DNA of 18,074 nt from an uncultured Bacteroidota bacterium (lineage in GTDB: Bacteria > Bacteroidota > Bacteroidia > UKL13-3). The position numbers and the translations under genes are program-made. This document shows, piece after piece, positions 14,756-18,074 of this stretch; within the stretch, counting starts at the first letter, position 1, and each line of letters opens with the position of its first letter. The stretch is from assembly GCA_903898215.1 (NCBI GenBank), contig CAIUEQ010000108.1, positions 1 to 18,074 on the forward strand. The letters are read 5' to 3'. The notes beneath the pieces were generated by a model, which did not search any database, had not been told where the DNA came from, and worked only from the letters and a program-made list of their open reading frames with translations.

Positions 14756-15952
14756 ATGCTCAAATATAATAAGACCTACATTTTTTTCTTACTCTCATTT
14801 TTTTTATTGTGTGATGTTGATGCAAAAATAATTGTTGGAGCCGAGCAAACTCAAACGTATTTACCTCTCATCAAAAACAAAAACATTGCACTTGTGGTAA
14901 ATCAAACTTCACTTATTGCCAAAAAACATTTGGTTGATTCGTTGCTTTCTCTTCAAATAAAAATAATAAATATTTTCGCTCCCGAGCATGGATTCAGAGG
15001 TGATCACAGTGCCGGAGAAAAAGTGAACAGCACCATTGACGTTAAAACAGGATTACCAATTATTTCACTTTATGGCTCTCACAAAAAACCAACTGTTGAT
15101 GACCTTAAAAATATTGACGTTGTGATTTTTGATATTCAGGATGTGGGCGCAAGATTTTATACTTATATCTCCACTTTGCATTATGTGATGGAAGCTTGTG
15201 CTGAACAAAATATTGAATTAATTATTCTCGACAGGCCAAATCCAAATGGACATTATGTTGATGGTCCGGTATTGGATTTAAAATTTCAATCGTTTGTTGG
15301 AATGCATCCTGTACCTGTTGTGCATGGAATGACAGTTGGCGAATATGCGCAAATGATTAATGGAGAAAAATGGTTGAACAATGGCATTCAATGCAACCTC
15401 AAAATTATAAAAGTTCAAAACTATACTCACGATTCGATGTATAAACTTCCTGTTCGTCCGTCACCGAATCTTCCAACAATGGAAGCCATTTATTTGTATC
15501 CGAGTTTATGTTTTTTTGAAGGCACAAATTACAGTGTTGGCAGAGGAACAAATAAACCTTTTGAATGTGTTGGGAAACCCGGAAATGCAATTGGCGATTA
15601 TCATTTTACACCTAAATCAATTCCGGGAATTGCCGATCATCCGCCACAAGAAGGAAAAGATTGCAAAGGATTTTTGCTAAGCAAATTTGCAAATAATTAT
15701 TTAAAAGGCTCGGGAAAAATCTATTTGTTTTGCCTCATAGATATGTATAAAAACGATACAGCAAAAACCAAATTCTTTAATGATTTTTTTGACAAACTTG
15801 CCGGAAGCGATCAACTCAGAAAACATATTACTGAGGGAAAGAGCGAAGGAGAAATAAGAAGTTACTGGAAAAAAGATCTAGAAAAATTTAAAATCATACG
15901 TAAAAAATATTTGCTTTACCGTGATTTTACACTCATCATTATCCCCGAATAA
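14756..15952 (+). CDS. namZ: Exo-beta-N-acetylmuramidase NamZ family (DUF1343)
   Basis: A 398-residue exported protein with signal peptide (about 1-23, ending VDA). DUF1343 motifs appear in order: A75-P-E-H-G-F-R-G, FDIQDVGARFYTYIST, D159-R-P-N-P-N-G, R234-P-S-P-N-L-P and GTNYSVGRGT from G256. Family members characterised as NamZ release N-acetylmuramic acid from the non-reducing ends of peptidoglycan fragments, so this probably works in cell-wall turnover or salvage in the periplasm. I cannot assign individual catalytic residues with confidence. No muropeptide-salvage genes (murQ, namI) adjoin it. Its stop is one base before ccmB. Confidence 0.88.
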   Translation: MLKYNKTYIFFLLSFFLLCDVDAKIIVGAEQTQTYLPLIKNKNIALVVNQTSLIAKKHLVDSLLSLQIKIINIFAPEHGFRGDHSAGEKVNSTIDVKTGLPIISLYGSHKKPTVDDLKNIDVVIFDIQDVGARFYTYISTLHYVMEACAEQNIELIILDRPNPNGHYVDGPVLDLKFQSFVGMHPVPVVHGMTVGEYAQMINGEKWLNNGIQCNLKIIKVQNYTHDSMYKLPVRPSPNLPTMEAIYLYPSLCFFEGTNYSVGRGTNKPFECVGKPGNAIGDYHFTPKSIPGIADHPPQEGKDCKGFLLSKFANNYLKGSGKIYLFCLIDMYKNDTAKTKFFNDFFDKLAGSDQLRKHITEGKSEGEIRSYWKKDLEKFKIIRKKYLLYRDFTLIIIPE

Positions 15953-15953
15953 C

Positions 15954-16607
15954 ATGACACAAAATATTATCAATCTGATAAAAAAAGATATCCTCCTTGA
16001 ATGGCGACAACGTTATGCCATCAATGGAATATTATTGCATGTTGTATCATCGGTTTTTGTTGTTTTTCTTTCGATAAAAATACTCAATCCACCAACTTGG
16101 AACGCTTTATTTTGGCTGATACTTTTATTTACTTCGGTGAGTGCTGTGGCAAAAAGTTTTATTGCCGAAAGTAAAGGAAGGCAATTATATTATTATGGGA
16201 TTGCCAGTGCACAGGCAATCATCTTATCTAAAACTATTTTCAATATTTTTTTGATGGTTGTGATATCACTCATGTGTTTGGCAGTTTATGTTACACTGTT
16301 GGGAAATCCTATTCAAAATTTATCGCTATATATTATTGCCATGTTGCTTGGATGTATTGGTTTTGCAGCAACCTTCACCATCCTTTCATCAATAGCATCA
16401 AAAGCAGGAAACAGTAATTTATTAATGCCCGTATTAAGTTTTCCAATCATCATTCCGATGCTGCTTGTATTAATTAAAGCAAGTAAAAAAGCAATGGATG
16501 GTTTAGATGTTTCGGTTATTTGGCCCGATCTATTTGTGTTGCTTGCCATTGATATTATTGTGATAGCGCTTGCCTATATTTTGTTTCCATTTTTATGGAA
16601 AGATTAA
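15954..16607 (+). CDS. ccmB: Heme exporter / cytochrome c maturation permease CcmB
   Basis: 217 residues with six hydrophobic helices, the CcmB length. The N-terminal KKDILLEWRQRYAINGILLHVV and the FIAESKGRQLYYY loop are family features. With the ATPase CcmA, CcmB forms the ABC module that acts on CcmC-bound heme during c-type cytochrome assembly. That is relevant here because the coxB fusion carries a c-type heme. The ATG at 15954 is preferred over an upstream GTG at 15921, which would overlap namZ. No ccmA or ccmC lies in the window: namZ is upstream, and a repeat spacer and recombinase lie downstream. CcmB is the likeliest identity; a generic ABC-2 permease is the alternative. Confidence 0.85.
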   Translation: MTQNIINLIKKDILLEWRQRYAINGILLHVVSSVFVVFLSIKILNPPTWNALFWLILLFTSVSAVAKSFIAESKGRQLYYYGIASAQAIILSKTIFNIFLMVVISLMCLAVYVTLLGNPIQNLSLYIIAMLLGCIGFAATFTILSSIASKAGNSNLLMPVLSFPIIIPMLLVLIKASKKAMDGLDVSVIWPDLFVLLAIDIIVIALAYILFPFLWKD

Positions 16608-16686
16608 GTTGCTAATGATGGAATAAAAAAAATAAATTGCATGATATAATTAATCTGAATAATACTTTTATGTAGCCAAAATTTAC

Positions 16687-16726
16687 GCATATAAATGTCA
16701 GTGGTGTGTAGGTGTTAGATATGCCA
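16687..16726. repeat. Inverted repeat GCATAT/ATATGC upstream of recombinase
   Basis: GCATAT (16687-16692) and ATATGCCA (16719-16726) form an imperfect inverted repeat with a G/T-rich centre (GTGGTGTGTAGGTGTTAG). The string ATATGCCA reappears at 18015-18022 on the other side of the recombinase gene. Could be a recombination or binding site, or chance in AT-rich DNA. Confidence 0.35.
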
Positions 16727-16740
16727 ATAAAGGTTTAGCC

Positions 16741-16783
16741 ACAGATTACACAGATTATAATATTATATTTTAAAATAATCTGT
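16741..16783. repeat. ACAGATTA direct and inverted repeat
   Basis: ACAGATTA at 16741-16748 is repeated at 16750-16757; ACAGATTAT (16750-16758) pairs with ATAATCTGT (16775-16783) across a 16-base AT loop. 'GCCACAGATTACACAGATT' is a familiar Bacteroidota intergenic repeat. It lies in the spacer 16608-16904, which otherwise shows no gene. Confidence 0.65.
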
Positions 16784-16904
16784 AGCTCATTTGAATAACC
16801 ATTGGCAAAAATGACACTAAGAGAAATAAAAAATATTTGGGTACTTAAACGAATTATCTTTAATAAAAATTTTTAGCCTAAAAAACCTCTAATGAAACAA
16901 TCCT

Positions 16905-17939
16905 ATGAAATGGGAAGCAAAAATAAAAACTCACAAAGGCAGTAAATGGATTGCCGTTTATTTTGAAAAGAGTGCGGAATTAAATGCCCGCATAAAAAAA
17001 CTTGAAGGAGCGCATTGGAGCTATTCGGTTAATGCGTGGTTACTTCCAATTACCCCCGAATATTTAAAGCAATTTAAATTTACCAATGCAATACCATCGG
17101 AAACAGTTTTGAGAAAGGCTGAAGAGTTTACTCGTTGGATGCGCAGTAAACGCTATAGTGAAAACACTATTTTAACCTATGTAGATGCATTAAAAAGTTT
17201 TCTAAAATATTATAATGAAAGAAAGATTGAAGAATTAACCAACGCTGATATTGTTAATTATAATAATGATTATATTTTAAAGAAAAATTTATCAGCATCG
17301 TATCAAAATCAAACTGTAAATGCGATTAAACTTTTTTTTAAAACTATTCAAAATACTTCGATAGATTTTGAACAAGTGCATCGACCAAAGCGATCGAAAA
17401 CTTTACCAAATGTATTAAGCAAAGAAGAAGTTAAAGAAATATTAAACGCATTGCAGAATAGCAAACATCGAATCATGTTATCGTTAATTTATGCATGTGG
17501 ATTAAGAAGAAGCGAGTTGTTGAATTTAGTTCCAACAGATATTGATTCAAAAAGAAATATTTTATTGATACGAAATGCAAAAGGAAAGAAAGACAGAATT
17601 GCACCACTATCAGATAAAATGTTAAATTTATTAAGAGATTATTATAAGTTATATAAACCTTCGAAATGGCTTTTTGAAGGAGAACAAAAAGGCGAGCAAT
17701 ATAGTGAGCGGAGTATTTCAAATGTATTAAAACAAGCACTTGAAAAAACCAATATAAAAAGACCCGTTAGTTTACATTGGTTAAGGCATAGTTATGCTAC
17801 ACATTTATTGGAAAGCGGAACTGATTTGAGATATATACAAGAATTACTTGGACATAAAAGCAGTAAAACGACAGAAATATATACGCATGTGAGCACAAAA
17901 AGCTTGAGAAATATTAAGAGTCCATTTGATGATTTATAA
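16905..17939 (+). CDS. Tyrosine recombinase with W-rich N-terminal module
   Basis: 344 residues with a complete tyrosine recombinase catalytic set: R201 (CGLRRSELL), K226 (AKGKKDR), H291 and R294 (HWLRHSYATHLLESG), H317 (LLGHKSSKTTEIY) and nucleophile Y326. The core-binding SAM-like domain is about 68-165. Ahead of it sits an extra module (about 1-60) with VYFEKSAEL, ARIKKLEGAHWS and AWLLPIT. That pattern of hydrophobics, W and P recalls small DNA-annealing modules (HARP-like), but this is only a resemblance. The C-terminus STKSLRNIKSPFDDL is typical of a Bacteroidota recombinase group. The IntI-specific insertion between K226 and H291 is absent, so it is not a canonical integron integrase. 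The XerC/D chromosome-dimer function is less likely given the N-terminal extension. A structured sequence follows directly. Confidence 0.92.
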   Translation: MKWEAKIKTHKGSKWIAVYFEKSAELNARIKKLEGAHWSYSVNAWLLPITPEYLKQFKFTNAIPSETVLRKAEEFTRWMRSKRYSENTILTYVDALKSFLKYYNERKIEELTNADIVNYNNDYILKKNLSASYQNQTVNAIKLFFKTIQNTSIDFEQVHRPKRSKTLPNVLSKEEVKEILNALQNSKHRIMLSLIYACGLRRSELLNLVPTDIDSKRNILLIRNAKGKKDRIAPLSDKMLNLLRDYYKLYKPSKWLFEGEQKGEQYSERSISNVLKQALEKTNIKRPVSLHWLRHSYATHLLESGTDLRYIQELLGHKSSKTTEIYTHVSTKSLRNIKSPFDDL

Positions 17940-17984
17940 AAATAAAAAGTTAGGTTTGAGAAAGAAAAATAGAAAGCTATGTTT

Positions 17985-18043
17985 ATGGCACATATCCATC
18001 CAAAATTGAGAGACATATGCCATGTTATGGCTTCTATAAGCTA
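17985..18043. repeat. Bulged hairpins after recombinase: candidate recombination site
   Basis: ATGGCA-CA-TAT (17985-17995) pairs with ATA-TGCCAT (18015-18023), a 9-bp stem with a two-base CA bulge on one strand and a 19-base loop. Immediately after, TGGCTT-CTAT-AAGCTA (18028-18043) forms a 6-bp hairpin with one G-T pair. No gene follows to 18074 and the structured sequence reaches the window edge. Unpaired bases on one side of a stem are characteristic of sites recombined in folded single-stranded form, as in integron attC. The canonical integron core sequences are not found, so the role is hypothetical. Confidence 0.45.
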
Positions 18044-18074
18044 GTTACAGGCAACCCTAACAACGACACAACAA

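Noticed and set aside
15921..15953. GTG at 15921 as start of ccmB
   Set aside because: The ATG at 15954 directly follows the namZ stop and gives the normal CcmB N-terminus.
16905..18074. Canonical class integron (intI plus attI/attC)
   Set aside because: The recombinase lacks the IntI-specific insertion, and no GTTRRRY / RYYYAAC core pair is found in the downstream hairpin segment.

Overview
This is an AT-rich chromosomal window from a member of the Bacteroidota, most likely near Chitinophagia/Sphingobacteriia. Four things point there: the cytochrome oxidase gene order with two adjacent subunit III genes, the C-x-K-x-C variant of the CuA site, the near absence of Shine-Dalgarno sequences, and intergenic repeats of types familiar from that phylum. 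The genus cannot be named from the sequence alone.

Left edge (1-2052): the 3' part of a small membrane protein with a PH-like domain, a hairpin repeat, and a secreted WD40-repeat protein with a short tandem repeat at its C-terminus.

Centre (2053-9260): an apparently complete A-type heme-copper cytochrome c oxidase operon, all on the + strand with small gaps or overlaps. The order is coxB (with an N-terminal cytochrome c domain fused on), coxA, ctaB (heme O synthase), two coxC paralogues, the small subunit IV, a Sco-type copper chaperone, and a DUF420 (CtaM/YozB-like) membrane protein. Structural subunits, heme modification and copper insertion are thus encoded together. A tRNA-Arg(CCG) follows at 9333-9404.

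Right half (9405-16607): a repeat-rich spacer, then an overlapping pair (hotdog thioesterase, spermidine-synthase-like methyltransferase). Next come a cluster of three modular hairpin repeats, an MFS transporter of the MJ1317-like type and a secreted protein of unknown function. After a convergent, repeat-filled spacer there is a LolC/E-type permease on the - strand, divergent from namZ (DUF1343, exo-beta-N-acetylmuramidase), which is followed one base later by ccmB.

Right edge (16608-18074): a spacer with inverted repeats, then a tyrosine recombinase with complete catalytic residues and an unusual W-rich N-terminal module. Directly after it lies a folded, imperfect hairpin sequence running to the window end. 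This recombinase plus hairpin is the best candidate for an uncharacterised, integron-like recombination system. The other notable features are the cytochrome c-CoxB fusion, a GATAGCTATC palindrome lying within three different repeat contexts, and the tripled modular repeat at 10971-11235.
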